Shown here piece by piece: positions 27,112 to 35,629 of a stretch of DNA of 64,000 nt; position 1 is the first letter of the stretch, and each line of letters opens with the position of its first letter. Under the pieces are notes generated by a model. The model was not told where the DNA came from, did no database searches, and saw only the letters and a list, made by a program, of their open reading frames with translations. A program made the position numbers and the translations under genes. This DNA is from GCA-2401735 sp051252095 (lineage in GTDB: Bacteria; Pseudomonadota; Gammaproteobacteria; Burkholderiales; Methylophilaceae), in assembly GCA_051252095.1 (NCBI GenBank), contig JBPOFK010000006.1, forward strand, positions 70,556 to 134,555, given 5' to 3'.

Positions 27112-27311
27112 TAATACATTATCAAAAGCCAAAATGATTGTATTGTATTATTTAGCGCTTCGCTCGTGCTAAAGAAGCTATCGCAAAGACTCGCCACCAC
27201 CACTGCGAGCGTCGCAACCGACTTAGCGGACTTGCCGCTTCGAGAGGGTGGGGACACGCCTTGCGTATACAGCGCGACAGTCTAAGCCAATTATCATTTT
27301 TCGTAATATGC

Positions 27312-27340
27312 TGGACTGCTTCGCTATAGTCGCAATAATG
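27312..27340. repeat. Second copy fragment of the REP-like repeat
   Basis: TGGACTGCTTCGCTATAGTC followed by GCAATAATG matches the left arm of the repeat at 27044 with a few changes, and ends 20 bases before the PepSY gene's terminator. Confidence 0.4.
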
Positions 27341-27359
27341 CCCAAGGTGAGCTACGCAT

Positions 27360-27385
27360 AAAAAAAGACCCTCAACTTGAGGGCC
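27360..27385 (-). terminator. Intrinsic terminator of the PepSY gene
   Basis: Minus strand CCCTCAA-G-TTGAGGG then TCTTTTTTT: a perfect 7-base stem, with a loop opened by the last pairs and a 7-T tract, 26 bases after the gene's stop. Confidence 0.85.
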
Positions 27386-27411
27386 TTAATTTGCAAGATA
27401 AGCACTAAATC

Positions 27412-27945
27412 TTACTCTTCACCAATTTGGTAGCTTTCATAGCTGACTTCTACGATTTTACCAGTAGTAGCATCAACTTCAACTTTCACTTCATCATTGT
27501 CCTTTTGTATAATATCAATCTCATAAGACGCTTTACCATCTGATTCAATCTCATACTCAACTTCAACAACCCTGCCAGGATGCGCTGCTAAAGCAGTTGC
27601 TCTTGCTTGCTCTTCTGTAAATTTTGCTTTTGACGCAAATTTTGGATCATCCACTGTCACTTCTTCTTCAAGCTCAGTGATTTCTCCAGTCTTCACATTA
27701 CATTCTACTTCCCAAGCTTTGCCATCAGGCGTTTCAATGTCAAACTCATATGTCGGCACTTTATCTTCAACATGGTATTCCAACTTCACGATTTTACCGT
27801 CATATTTTGCAAGTGCTTTTTCAGTACACTTCCCTAAACTGTCATATGACTGCGCCTTCAATTTGCCATGATCGCTTTCTGCCATAGCAGTATTTGAAGT
27901 TAAAGCAAGCGCCAATAGACTTGCACCAATAGATAATCGAATCAT
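27412..27945 (-). CDS. Secreted protein with two PepSY domains
   Basis: 177 residues. Signal peptide 1-22 (LSIGASLLALALTSNTAMA). Two similar ~65-residue PepSY repeats follow (about 38-97 and 108-172), each with an alanine-rich helix and YEFDIETPDGK / YEIDIIQKDND-type strands ending in VDATTGKIVEV. Strongly acidic mature protein, probably periplasmic. PepSY domains are thought to bind or inhibit other proteins; the target here is unknown. Monocistronic, with its own terminator and an upstream region rich in palindromes. Confidence 0.85.
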   Translation of the reverse strand: MIRLSIGASLLALALTSNTAMAESDHGKLKAQSYDSLGKCTEKALAKYDGKIVKLEYHVEDKVPTYEFDIETPDGKAWEVECNVKTGEITELEEEVTVDDPKFASKAKFTEEQARATALAAHPGRVVEVEYEIESDGKASYEIDIIQKDNDEVKVEVDATTGKIVEVSYESYQIGEE

Positions 27946-28010
27946 AACAACCTCCGTAGATAATAAAATAAAACTAATGAGTTATTATCAACAAATGCTG
28001 CAAAAATCTC

Positions 28011-28037
28011 AATAGGTTATTGATTTATTTACCTATT
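28011..28037. promoter_or_regulatory. Inverted repeat upstream of the PepSY gene
   Basis: AATAGGT (28011-28017) and ACCTATT (28031-28037), 13 bases apart, 66 bases before the PepSY start. Operator or hairpin candidate. Confidence 0.3.
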
Positions 28038-28057
28038 TCTTACATTTCGGTAACAAA

Positions 28058-28107
28058 TTTGGTTATATATAACCAGTATATTTTTGCAATTGGTTGTATA
28101 CAACAAA
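28058..28107. promoter_or_regulatory. Two tandem TTGGTTRTATAYAAC palindromes
   Basis: TTGGTTATATATAACCA and TTGGTTGTATACAACAA carry perfect palindromic cores (28061-28074 and 28093-28104) with the same sequence plan and centres 31 bases apart (three helical turns). They lie between the PepSY start and the stop of yjdM and look like a double operator site. Confidence 0.45.
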
Positions 28108-28116
28108 TTTAAATGA

Positions 28117-28461
28117 TCATGAAGCCTTCTTCACAAACTGTGATTTTAGCTTCATCGCGCCGATCCCATCAATTTTGCAGTCGATATCATGATCCCCTCC
28201 TACCAACCGGATATTTTTTACTTTTGTGCCCACTTTAACTACAGATGAAGAGCCCTTCACTTTCAAATCTTTAATCACTGTTACCGTATCGCCATCATTA
28301 AGCACATTACCGTTTGCATCTTTAATCACCGCCCCTTGTTCATCATCTCCCAGCACTGGTGTTTTCGACCATTCATGCGCACACTCTGGGCAAACGTATA
28401 AGCCTCTATCCTCATAGGTATATTCAGAACCACATTCTGGACATTTTGGTAAGTCGCTCAT
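28117..28461 (-). CDS. yjdM: YjdM/PhnA-like zinc ribbon protein
   Basis: 114 residues from ATG 28461, supported by GGAG 10 bases upstream. The N-terminal zinc ribbon has CPECGSEYTYED and CPECAHEW (two CxxC pairs at about 6-28); the C-terminal part is an SH3-like beta barrel (GDTVTVIKDLKVKG, KNIRLVGGDHDI). Family members were named for alkylphosphonate use, but their real role is unclear. Divergent from the rhodanese gene. Confidence 0.92.
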   Translation of the reverse strand: MSDLPKCPECGSEYTYEDRGLYVCPECAHEWSKTPVLGDDEQGAVIKDANGNVLNDGDTVTVIKDLKVKGSSSVVKVGTKVKNIRLVGGDHDIDCKIDGIGAMKLKSQFVKKAS

Positions 28462-28599
28462 TAAGAGACTCCATTTGACAAACATTGATTATAAATCATC
28501 TGGTTCCTGCTTATTGAACATTGTCTGCTTAGAATTTGTGAAGCAACTATTTCAGTTTCATATTTACTGTGTACAATACGCGATTAAAGAGAGTTTAAA

Positions 28600-28920
28600 A
28601 TGAAAAGTTATTCTGAAATTGAAGCCTCTGAATTATCAAGCATGATGAGCCAGAGTAAAGTACTGCTAGTTGATGTGAGAAACAATGATGAAGTCGAGCA
28701 TGGCATGATAAAAGGCGCTATGCATATTCAACTTGCACTATTGCCACTACAGTACGATAAATTGAGTAAAGCAGATACGGTTATTTTTTATTGTCATAGC
28801 GGCATTAGATCTGCACATGCCGCTGATTTTGCCGTCGCCAAAGGCGTTCGTGGGGTCTATAATTTAGTCGGTGGTGTCGTCGCTTGGACTAAAGCTGGTT
28901 ATACGCTCACCAAAAAATAA
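28600..28920 (+). CDS. Single-domain rhodanese-like sulfurtransferase
   Basis: 106 residues forming one rhodanese domain: VLLVDVRNNDEVEHGMIKGA and the active loop CHSGIRS with catalytic Cys near 65. No signal peptide, so cytoplasmic. It would carry a persulfide and pass it on. First gene of a three-gene unit with TusA and DsrE-family proteins (22 and 6 base gaps), which suggests a sulfur-relay chain. Confidence 0.92.
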   Translation: MKSYSEIEASELSSMMSQSKVLLVDVRNNDEVEHGMIKGAMHIQLALLPLQYDKLSKADTVIFYCHSGIRSAHAADFAVAKGVRGVYNLVGGVVAWTKAGYTLTKK

Positions 28921-28942
28921 ATGATGGAGTGAAAAGATCATA

Positions 28943-29179
28943 ATGGAATTTGATAAAGAAGTTGATGCACGCAATCTTAACTGCCCGCTACCCATCTTAC
29001 GCTGTAAAAAAGGGTTAAGCGATATGGAAGCGGAACAAACGCTAAAAATTATGGCGACTGATCCAGGCTCCGTGAAAGACTTTAATGCTTTTTGTAAGCA
29101 GACAGGGCACGAATTAGTGCAAATGGATGAAGCAGATAGCGTTTTTACTTTCTATATTAAAAAACAGATCAGCGTGTAA
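28943..29179 (+). CDS. TusA-family sulfur carrier protein
   Basis: 78 residues, whole-length TusA fold. The Cys-Pro-x-Pro motif NCPLPILRCKKGL holds the sulfur-carrying Cys near residue 14, and KIMATDPGSVKDFNAFCKQTGH is the conserved second half. It would receive sulfur from the rhodanese and hand it to an acceptor. Linkage to a DsrE2-like gene argues for the sulfur-trafficking TusA class rather than the tRNA-thiolation partner of TusBCD, though this is inference. Confidence 0.92.
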   Translation: MEFDKEVDARNLNCPLPILRCKKGLSDMEAEQTLKIMATDPGSVKDFNAFCKQTGHELVQMDEADSVFTFYIKKQISV

Positions 29180-29185
29180 CGTTAC

Positions 29186-29653
29186 GTGGCTAAAAAATTA
29201 GCCCTCATTGCATCAAAAGGCTCACTTGATTGGGCTTACCCCCCTTTTATCTTAGCTTCTACGGCTGCTGCATTGGATTATGAAGTGCAGATATTCTTTA
29301 CCTTTTACGGCCTAACACTGCTTAAAAAAGACATTAGCGATTTAAAGGTTTCACCAATAGGCAACCCTGCCATGCCAATGCCTGTTCCCATGCCAAACTT
29401 AGCGCAGATGTTACCTGGCATGGAAAGCATGGCGACAATGATGATGAAACAAAAGATTGCTAAGAAAGGCGTAGCAAGCATTGAGGAATTGCGTAGCGCC
29501 TGTTTAGAGAGCGGCGTGAAGCTGATTGCCTGTCAAATGACGGTTGATTTATTCGACTTTAAACCTGAAGACTTTATTGAGGGTATTGAATTTGGTGGTG
29601 CCGCCACCTTCTTCGAATTTGCTGGTGCATCAGATGTGAATTTGTTTATTTAA
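29186..29653 (+). CDS. DsrE/DsrF family protein (DsrE2-like)
   Basis: 155 residues starting with GTG at 29186 (no ATG fits the conserved N-terminus KKLALIASKGSLDWAYPPF). The alpha/beta DsrE fold shows a central Met/Pro-rich loop (about 64-90) and the conserved Cys in KLIACQMTVDLF near 119. DsrE2-type proteins accept sulfur from TusA. The 3' end overlaps the convergent membrane-protein gene by 8 bases. Confidence 0.88.
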   Translation: MAKKLALIASKGSLDWAYPPFILASTAAALDYEVQIFFTFYGLTLLKKDISDLKVSPIGNPAMPMPVPMPNLAQMLPGMESMATMMMKQKIAKKGVASIEELRSACLESGVKLIACQMTVDLFDFKPEDFIEGIEFGGAATFFEFAGASDVNLFI

Positions 29654-29888
29654 ATCGCTTACCTTCTGTTCTATCGCGTATTTGAGCAAGGAAGTTAAGC
29701 ATAAATGGCAACATCAACAGCACACCTAATATAATCATCATCCAACCAGAGCTATCAAACCGTAATGCAGGTGGCAATATATCAAGCCCTGCCACCTTTT
29801 TAGCTAAGCCTAAAGCAAACAAAGTAGCTCCAATTCCATCAAGTACTAACAAATCCCAACGCAATTTAAACACTGGCTTATCACTCAT
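29646..29888 (-). CDS. Small two-helix membrane protein, unknown
   Basis: 80 residues with two hydrophobic segments (about 13-30 and 47-68). It begins only 8 bases after the valS stop, so it is probably co-transcribed as the last gene of that unit. It resembles small DUF1418-like proteins in layout, but no firm family match can be claimed. Confidence 0.7.
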   Translation of the reverse strand: MSDKPVFKLRWDLLVLDGIGATLFALGLAKKVAGLDILPPALRFDSSGWMMIILGVLLMLPFMLNFLAQIRDRTEGKRFK

Positions 29889-29896
29889 ATTGACCC

Positions 29897-32737
29897 CTAG
29901 TTTAATTTGGCAAGTTGCGCCTCTAATTTTTCTAGCTGTGAAGTAAACTCAACTAATCGTACTTTTTCTTGTTCAACTACGTCAATCGGCGCGCGTGAAA
30001 CAAAATTTTCATTACTTAACTTACCATTCGCTTTGGCAATCTCACCCGCTAAACGAGTAACCTCTTTACCAAGGCGCTCTTTTTCCGCTGCAACATCAAT
30101 CTCAACTTCTAGCATTAAGCGATAATCCCCAGCCAGCATAACTGGCGCATCGGCTTCAGGCAATGCCGTTTCAATTTTAACCGTTTCAAGTTTTGCGAGT
30201 GCTTTTAGATACGGCGCATAAGCTGCAAGTGTTTCATGATCACCCTCTACAACCAAAGGCACTTTTGAGGAAGGTGATATACCCATCTCACCGCGCAAGC
30301 TTCTGCAAGCATCAACAAACGCTTTTAATTTTTGCACCCAGGCCTCTGCTGCCTCGTCTATCTTTTTGGGCTCTGTTTTAGGGTAGGCCTCCAGCATAAT
30401 GCTAGCACCAGTTCTGCCATTCATCTTACCGATTGTTTGCCAAATTTCTTCGGTAATAAACGGAATAATCGGATGTGCTAACCGTAATATGGTTTCCAAA
30501 ACACGTAGCAAAGTGCGCCGTGTCGCCCGTTTTGTTGCATCTGTTCCATCTTGGAGCTGCACTTTTGCAATTTCCAAATACCAGTCACAATACTCATCCC
30601 ATACAAACTCATAAATGGATTTAGCTGCCAAATCAAAACGGTAATCTGCAAAAGCATGCTCCACTTCAGCTTCTGTTTTTTGTAAGATAGAAACAATCCA
30701 GCGGTCTGCTTGTGAGAAATGTAGATAGCCTTCCGGACCACAGTCGGATTTACAATCTCCCATGCCATTGTCTTGGCCTTCGGTATTCATCAGCACAAAG
30801 CGAGTTGCATTCCAAAGTTTGTTACAGAAGTTGCGATACCCTTCACAACGGTGTAAATCAAACTTAATATCCCGTCCAGGGCTAGCTAATGCTGCAAACG
30901 TAAATCTTAGCGCATCCGTACCATAGGCGGCGATACCTTCTGGGAATTCTTTTTTTGTCCGCTTTTCAATTTTTGCAGCATCTTTTGGATTCATTAATCC
31001 CGTTGTACGTTTTTTAATCAGTTCATCTAAAGCAATACCATCAATCAAATCAATGGGGTCTAATACGTTACCCTTAGACTTAGACATTTTTTGGCCTTCG
31101 GCATCACGAATCAAGCCATGTACATACACGTGTTTGAATGGAATTTTTCCAGTGATGTGCTTAGTCATCATCACCATACGTGCTACCCAGAAAAAGATAA
31201 TGTCAAAACCAGTCACCAGCACAGAGGATGGTAAGAACTGCTGCAATGCCTGATTTTGCGCATCTATCGCGTCATCTCCGGTCCAATCGAGCGTTGAAAA
31301 CGGCCATAATGCAGATGAGTACCATGTATCTAATACGTCATCATCACGCTTTAGGGCACCTGTGTAGCCATCCTTCTCAGCCAATAATTTAGCTTCGGCT
31401 TCATCATGTGCCACATAGATTTGACCATTGTCACCATACCAGGCGGGAATCTGATGCCCCCACCACAGCTGTCGAGAAATACACCAGTCTTGAATATTAT
31501 TCAGCCATTGGTTATAGGTGTTGACCCAGTTTTCTGGATAAAACTTAATTTCTCCATTGGCAACTACTTCAAGTGCTTTTTCGGTAATGCTTTTGCCATC
31601 AGCTGATGGTTTGCTCATTGCCACAAACCATTGATCTGTCAGCATTGGCTCTATGACAATACCAGTACGATCACCACGCGGTACTTTGAGTTTGTGCTTT
31701 TCTACTTTTACTAAGTAACCTTGCTCTTCAAGGTCAGTGACCACTTGCTTACGCGCAGCGAACCGCTCCAAGCCTTGGTACTGACTAGGCGCTTCCTTAT
31801 TGACATACCCTTCAAGGTTTAAAATACCAATCATCGGTAATTGATGACGCTGCCCAACCGCATAATCGTTAAAATCATGGGCGGGGGTAACTTTAACGCA
31901 TCCTGTTCCAAAATCTTTGTCCACATAGTCATCGGCAATCACAGGAATCTCGCGACCACAGAGTGGCAAGCTGACTTTTTTACCAATAATATGTTTGTAG
32001 CGCTCATCTTCAGGATGCACCATCACTGCCACATCGCCTAACATGGTTTCAGGCCGCGTAGTAGCTACCGTTAAGTGACCTGATCCATCAGCTAAAGGAT
32101 AGTTAATGTGCCACATTGAGCCGTCTTCTTCCTCTTGCACAACCTCTAAATCAGATACAGCTGTACCGAGTTTCACATCCCAATTGACTAAGCGTTTCCC
32201 ACGATAGATTAATCCTTCGTTATACAAGCGGACGAAGGTTTCTGTCACCACCTTGTTAAGGCCTGCATCCATAGTAAAACGTTCGCGTGACCAGTCTGGT
32301 GAAGTGCCTAAGCGACGCATTTGTTTAGTAATGGTGCCGCCTGAATACTCTTTCCAATCCCATACTTTTTCTAGGAATTTTTCACGGCCTAAGTCATGGC
32401 GCGATACGCCTTGCGCATCTAACTGACGCTCCACAACAATTTGCGTGGCAATCCCCGCATGATCGGTTCCTGGCTGCCATAATGTATTATCTCCGCGCAT
32501 ACGATGATAGCGCGTCAGTGCATCCATCAGTGTTTGATTAAAGCCATGACCCATGTGCAGCGTCCCTGTCACGTTTGGCGGTGGCAATAAAATACAAAAA
32601 TTATCTTTTACGCCTGGATTAATACCTGCTGCGTAATAACCTTGTCCTTCCCAATAGGCATACCATTTATTTTCTATGGCGTTGGGATCAAAAGGTTTAT
32701 CTAGTGCGTTTTCTGGAGTTTGAGTCGTTGTATTCAT
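29897..32737 (-). CDS. valS: Valyl-tRNA synthetase
   Basis: 946-residue class Ia synthetase charging tRNA-Val in the cytoplasm. The HIGH-type motif is PPNVTGTLHMGHGF near residue 52, the editing domain lies about 200-350, KMSKS occurs in GQKMSKSKGNVLDP near 554, the anticodon-binding domain follows, and a C-terminal coiled coil (about 880-946, KERLGKEVTRLAGEIAK) is typical of ValRS. Full length, no defects. Confidence 0.98.
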   Translation of the reverse strand: MNTTTQTPENALDKPFDPNAIENKWYAYWEGQGYYAAGINPGVKDNFCILLPPPNVTGTLHMGHGFNQTLMDALTRYHRMRGDNTLWQPGTDHAGIATQIVVERQLDAQGVSRHDLGREKFLEKVWDWKEYSGGTITKQMRRLGTSPDWSRERFTMDAGLNKVVTETFVRLYNEGLIYRGKRLVNWDVKLGTAVSDLEVVQEEEDGSMWHINYPLADGSGHLTVATTRPETMLGDVAVMVHPEDERYKHIIGKKVSLPLCGREIPVIADDYVDKDFGTGCVKVTPAHDFNDYAVGQRHQLPMIGILNLEGYVNKEAPSQYQGLERFAARKQVVTDLEEQGYLVKVEKHKLKVPRGDRTGIVIEPMLTDQWFVAMSKPSADGKSITEKALEVVANGEIKFYPENWVNTYNQWLNNIQDWCISRQLWWGHQIPAWYGDNGQIYVAHDEAEAKLLAEKDGYTGALKRDDDVLDTWYSSALWPFSTLDWTGDDAIDAQNQALQQFLPSSVLVTGFDIIFFWVARMVMMTKHITGKIPFKHVYVHGLIRDAEGQKMSKSKGNVLDPIDLIDGIALDELIKKRTTGLMNPKDAAKIEKRTKKEFPEGIAAYGTDALRFTFAALASPGRDIKFDLHRCEGYRNFCNKLWNATRFVLMNTEGQDNGMGDCKSDCGPEGYLHFSQADRWIVSILQKTEAEVEHAFADYRFDLAAKSIYEFVWDEYCDWYLEIAKVQLQDGTDATKRATRRTLLRVLETILRLAHPIIPFITEEIWQTIGKMNGRTGASIMLEAYPKTEPKKIDEAAEAWVQKLKAFVDACRSLRGEMGISPSSKVPLVVEGDHETLAAYAPYLKALAKLETVKIETALPEADAPVMLAGDYRLMLEVEIDVAAEKERLGKEVTRLAGEIAKANGKLSNENFVSRAPIDVVEQEKVRLVEFTSQLEKLEAQLAKLN

Positions 32738-32779
32738 ATGCGCGTGATTTTACCACAGACATCGCTATGCAAAGCCGTA

Positions 32780-33664
32780 TTAGAGCAACCGTAATGCGAT
32801 TAATATGCCTGTTAATACAGCAAGATGCAGGATAACCCAATGCCGATGGCCCCTCCGCAAATGGTCTGGTGCCATACCAGAAAGCAGATAAAGTTGCCCA
32901 TTTGTTGGCGCTGATATCTCAAAGCTCCCAGTATGCGCTTTATTCATTGCTGTTCTCGTGGCTTCTTCGCGCGCCTGTGCACGTGCTTTTTCCCATTCTT
33001 CTTGGTCAATTTCACCATTTCGGTCCAAATCAAATCTCATGAGCATTTTGCTTGGATTTAATTTCCAATCACTGATGACTTGGCCCATGCGCTGCTTAAT
33101 GTCTTCTGCACTGGTGAAATGATGGCGTGTATCTAAATGTCCGATTAAATATAATGGCTCTTGCTCAGGTAAATATGCTTCTACATAACGATGGTTATGT
33201 TTGTAACTGGTTTTTTTTAACATATGAATAACCTCAGACCCGTGTGGGTTTACGGTGCAGGTGCCAGTATCATCGGTTAATTGAAATACAGCATCACTTT
33301 GTTTGTAATCAACTAATCGCCATAAATTTTGATGGTCCCGTGCATAGGCCCAAGAGCGATACCACACGCAAGGAATTCCATGCAAAGGTGTTTTGATTAG
33401 TATTGCAGTTGTTGCAATACCTTTAAACTCAACATAGCCTTGTGCCGCCGCCGCAATCGTAGAAACAGGCGCTTTTGCAATCGCCAAATAACGCCAGAAG
33501 TTAAACGCAAAAGCAAATAATGCCAACAGACTTAAGCTAAGCAGTATTTGCTGAATAATGGCTTTAGAGAGTTCTTCTGTAAAAAACAAGCCTGCGAATA
33601 GCAGGCCTAGGTATATGCCACATGCGAATAAATTCACATAATGGCTAGTCCATCGTTTAAACAT
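32780..33664 (-). CDS. Membrane protein with GIDE-type domain and a canonical EF-hand
   Basis: 294 residues. Two helices near the N-terminus (about 11-30 and 34-55), a soluble domain resembling the GIDE/E3-ligase-like family (VEFKGIATTAILIKTPLHGIPCVWYRS, VNPHGSEVI), an EF-hand loop DLDRNGEIDQEE (about 211-222) with all calcium-ligand positions filled, and a last helix at about 274-292. It directly follows lemA with no intergenic base, and this pair is a recurrent neighbourhood. The bacterial GIDE domain has no known ubiquitin function. Confidence 0.8.
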   Translation of the reverse strand: MFKRWTSHYVNLFACGIYLGLLFAGLFFTEELSKAIIQQILLSLSLLALFAFAFNFWRYLAIAKAPVSTIAAAAQGYVEFKGIATTAILIKTPLHGIPCVWYRSWAYARDHQNLWRLVDYKQSDAVFQLTDDTGTCTVNPHGSEVIHMLKKTSYKHNHRYVEAYLPEQEPLYLIGHLDTRHHFTSAEDIKQRMGQVISDWKLNPSKMLMRFDLDRNGEIDQEEWEKARAQAREEATRTAMNKAHTGSFEISAPTNGQLYLLSGMAPDHLRRGHRHWVILHLAVLTGILIALRLL

Positions 33665-34225
33665 TTAACTATTAAAACGCTGATTAACATCAATATCTTT
33701 GAGTTCTGCTGAAGCGAACTTCAACAAATTTAGCTCATTGAACCCTAACAATTTAGCCACAATTAAATCTGGAAACTGTTGCACGCGCACATTATTAACA
33801 TTCACGCTATCGTTATAGAACTCTCTTCTGTCTGCGATGGCATTTTCAAGACCAGTTATTCTACTTTGCAGCGCATTAAAGCTTTGGTCAGCTTTTAAAT
33901 CCGGATAATTTTCAGCCAAGGCAAATAAACTACCCAAACTGCCTTGCAAAGCAGACTCTGCTGCTGCTAATCCCAAAACATCTTTATGCTCCCGCGCACT
34001 GTCCACACCTGCACGCGCTTTAATGACTTTCTCTAATGTTTCCTGTTCATGCTTCATATAAGCTTTGCACGTATCAATCAGCTTTGGCAACTCATCGTTA
34101 CGTTGCTTAAGCAAAACATCAATATTGGCCCACGCTTTACTGACATTATTCTTAATCGACACCAAACTATTATAGGTAAATACAAAATAAATAATGATTA
34201 CAGCAAGTACAATGAGTAGCTCCAT
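33665..34225 (-). CDS. lemA: LemA family protein
   Basis: 186 residues. N-terminal membrane helix (about 1-17, LLIVLAVIIIYFVFTYNSLV), then the long helical LemA domain with NNVSKAWANIDVLLKQRNDELPKL, the AENYPDLKADQSF motif and the C-terminal NELNLLKFAS. Anchored in the inner membrane; its molecular function is unknown. It abuts the GIDE/EF-hand gene, so the two are expected to be translated together. Confidence 0.95.
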   Translation of the reverse strand: MELLIVLAVIIIYFVFTYNSLVSIKNNVSKAWANIDVLLKQRNDELPKLIDTCKAYMKHEQETLEKVIKARAGVDSAREHKDVLGLAAAESALQGSLGSLFALAENYPDLKADQSFNALQSRITGLENAIADRREFYNDSVNVNNVRVQQFPDLIVAKLLGFNELNLLKFASAELKDIDVNQRFNS

Positions 34226-34237
34226 CTTAATTAGCCC

Positions 34238-35485
34238 CTAGGTTTCTTTTGGTTGTATTGTAATTTCATCCCCGAACATTTCTTGCCCAACCTTGCTCCA
34301 ATAGCGAGAGAATCGCTTTAACCGTTTTTCACTAATTTCAGCATCTGTAAACGGCATTTCTGCTTGCCACTGCACTTTAAAAGGCTCAAGCAAGTGTTTA
34401 ATTTCCAGGTTCGGTGTATTTTGTGTGGTAAGTTGCCCAACACCACGCTCTTCTAACACTTGATAAGTGTCTCCAAGCCAGACTTCCACGCCAGAAAGCT
34501 CATTCAAACAATCGGCAACAAACTGTATACGTTTCAATGGCCACTTGCCATGCAATAAATCATCAAACACAAAGAATTTTGGCAAGGAATTTTTCAGCAA
34601 TGGGTGTGCTGCCGATAGCATTTCATCATGCACAAACACGGCTTTTGCCGATTTTGTTGAGAACGTTACCGCAGGGGCTTTTGTAATTTTTCTTGGTATC
34701 AAGGGCTCAAATTCGCCTTCAGGAAACAGTTTGGCCTCAAGCATTTCCATGCTTGCGTCAAATGGACATCCGACTTTACAAGTAGCACAATGCTTTTCGC
34801 CTGTGTGCCGAGCCAACACATCTTTATTAAAATAATACGGTTTATTACTAAATGTTGAAGCAACCCATTGCCAAGATAAATGATTCGACGCTTTGTCGCC
34901 ATCCAGCAAGTGATGCTCAAACCAATCCGCAGCCTCTCGCCAGTCCACTTTTAACCAATGCACTATATAAGCTGCAAACCATTTACGCGCATGATTATGC
35001 ACATAACCATCATTCATTAAATCTCTAACAAATGAATCCATACATGGCAAACCGGTAATCATCTGCCGTACATAATCTGGCATTGGCTTATCGCTAATGG
35101 GCACTTTGGCCTCTTCTATATTATTAAGTATGCCATTGCCTTCTTTATACCAAACGCGGCGCCAATAATCGCGCCTTGCAAGCTCAAATATAATTTTTTC
35201 TGACTTAATACCATGTTGGCTTCGAAGTTTATCTGCCGCTTCTTTTAAGGTTAGACAGCCATGCCGAAAGTAAGGCGAAAGTTTACTCACAGCCCCATTT
35301 AGAAAATCGCGATTTCGATTATAGGCATCCAGATTAAGGCTATTCATCCGCTTAACTGCCTCATTCCTCCCTCCTGGCCACTCATCACTTAAGTGAGTGC
35401 CAGAAGCTTGAGGAAACATCCTTTTTATGTACTGTAAACGTTCAGCCCTATCTCGGGGTAACGCAAGTTTATATGTTTTTCCCAT
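34238..35485 (-). CDS. Photolyase/cryptochrome-family FAD protein with inverted domain order
   Basis: 415 residues. Residues about 45-265 match the FAD-binding helical domain of photolyases/cryptochromes: LSPYFRHG, ELARRDYWRRVW, ITGLPCMDSFVRDLMNDGYV, HNHARKWFAA, LKVDWREAADWFE, LLDGDKASNHLSWQW and NKPYYFN. A Cys motif HCATCKVGC follows at about 246-254. The alpha/beta domain, normally at the N-terminus, instead seems to lie at about 283-400 (KAVFVHDEMLSAAHPLL, FFVFDDLLHG, RIQFVADCLNEL, VEVWLGDTYQVL, and the linker end RFSRYWSKV). The FAD site looks complete; repair versus signalling function is unknown. Confidence 0.85.
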   Translation of the reverse strand: MGKTYKLALPRDRAERLQYIKRMFPQASGTHLSDEWPGGRNEAVKRMNSLNLDAYNRNRDFLNGAVSKLSPYFRHGCLTLKEAADKLRSQHGIKSEKIIFELARRDYWRRVWYKEGNGILNNIEEAKVPISDKPMPDYVRQMITGLPCMDSFVRDLMNDGYVHNHARKWFAAYIVHWLKVDWREAADWFEHHLLDGDKASNHLSWQWVASTFSNKPYYFNKDVLARHTGEKHCATCKVGCPFDASMEMLEAKLFPEGEFEPLIPRKITKAPAVTFSTKSAKAVFVHDEMLSAAHPLLKNSLPKFFVFDDLLHGKWPLKRIQFVADCLNELSGVEVWLGDTYQVLEERGVGQLTTQNTPNLEIKHLLEPFKVQWQAEMPFTDAEISEKRLKRFSRYWSKVGQEMFGDEITIQPKET

Positions 35486-35629
35486 AGCGTATTTTTTTAA
35501 TGTCTTATATTAGTTTACACTTATTTCATAATCTTAAGCTTTTACAATGACAATAACGCGTAAGATTATTAATAACAACAAGAAAAAGTGCTAAGATACG
35601 CAACAAATGACAACCTTAAAGAGGTTTTT

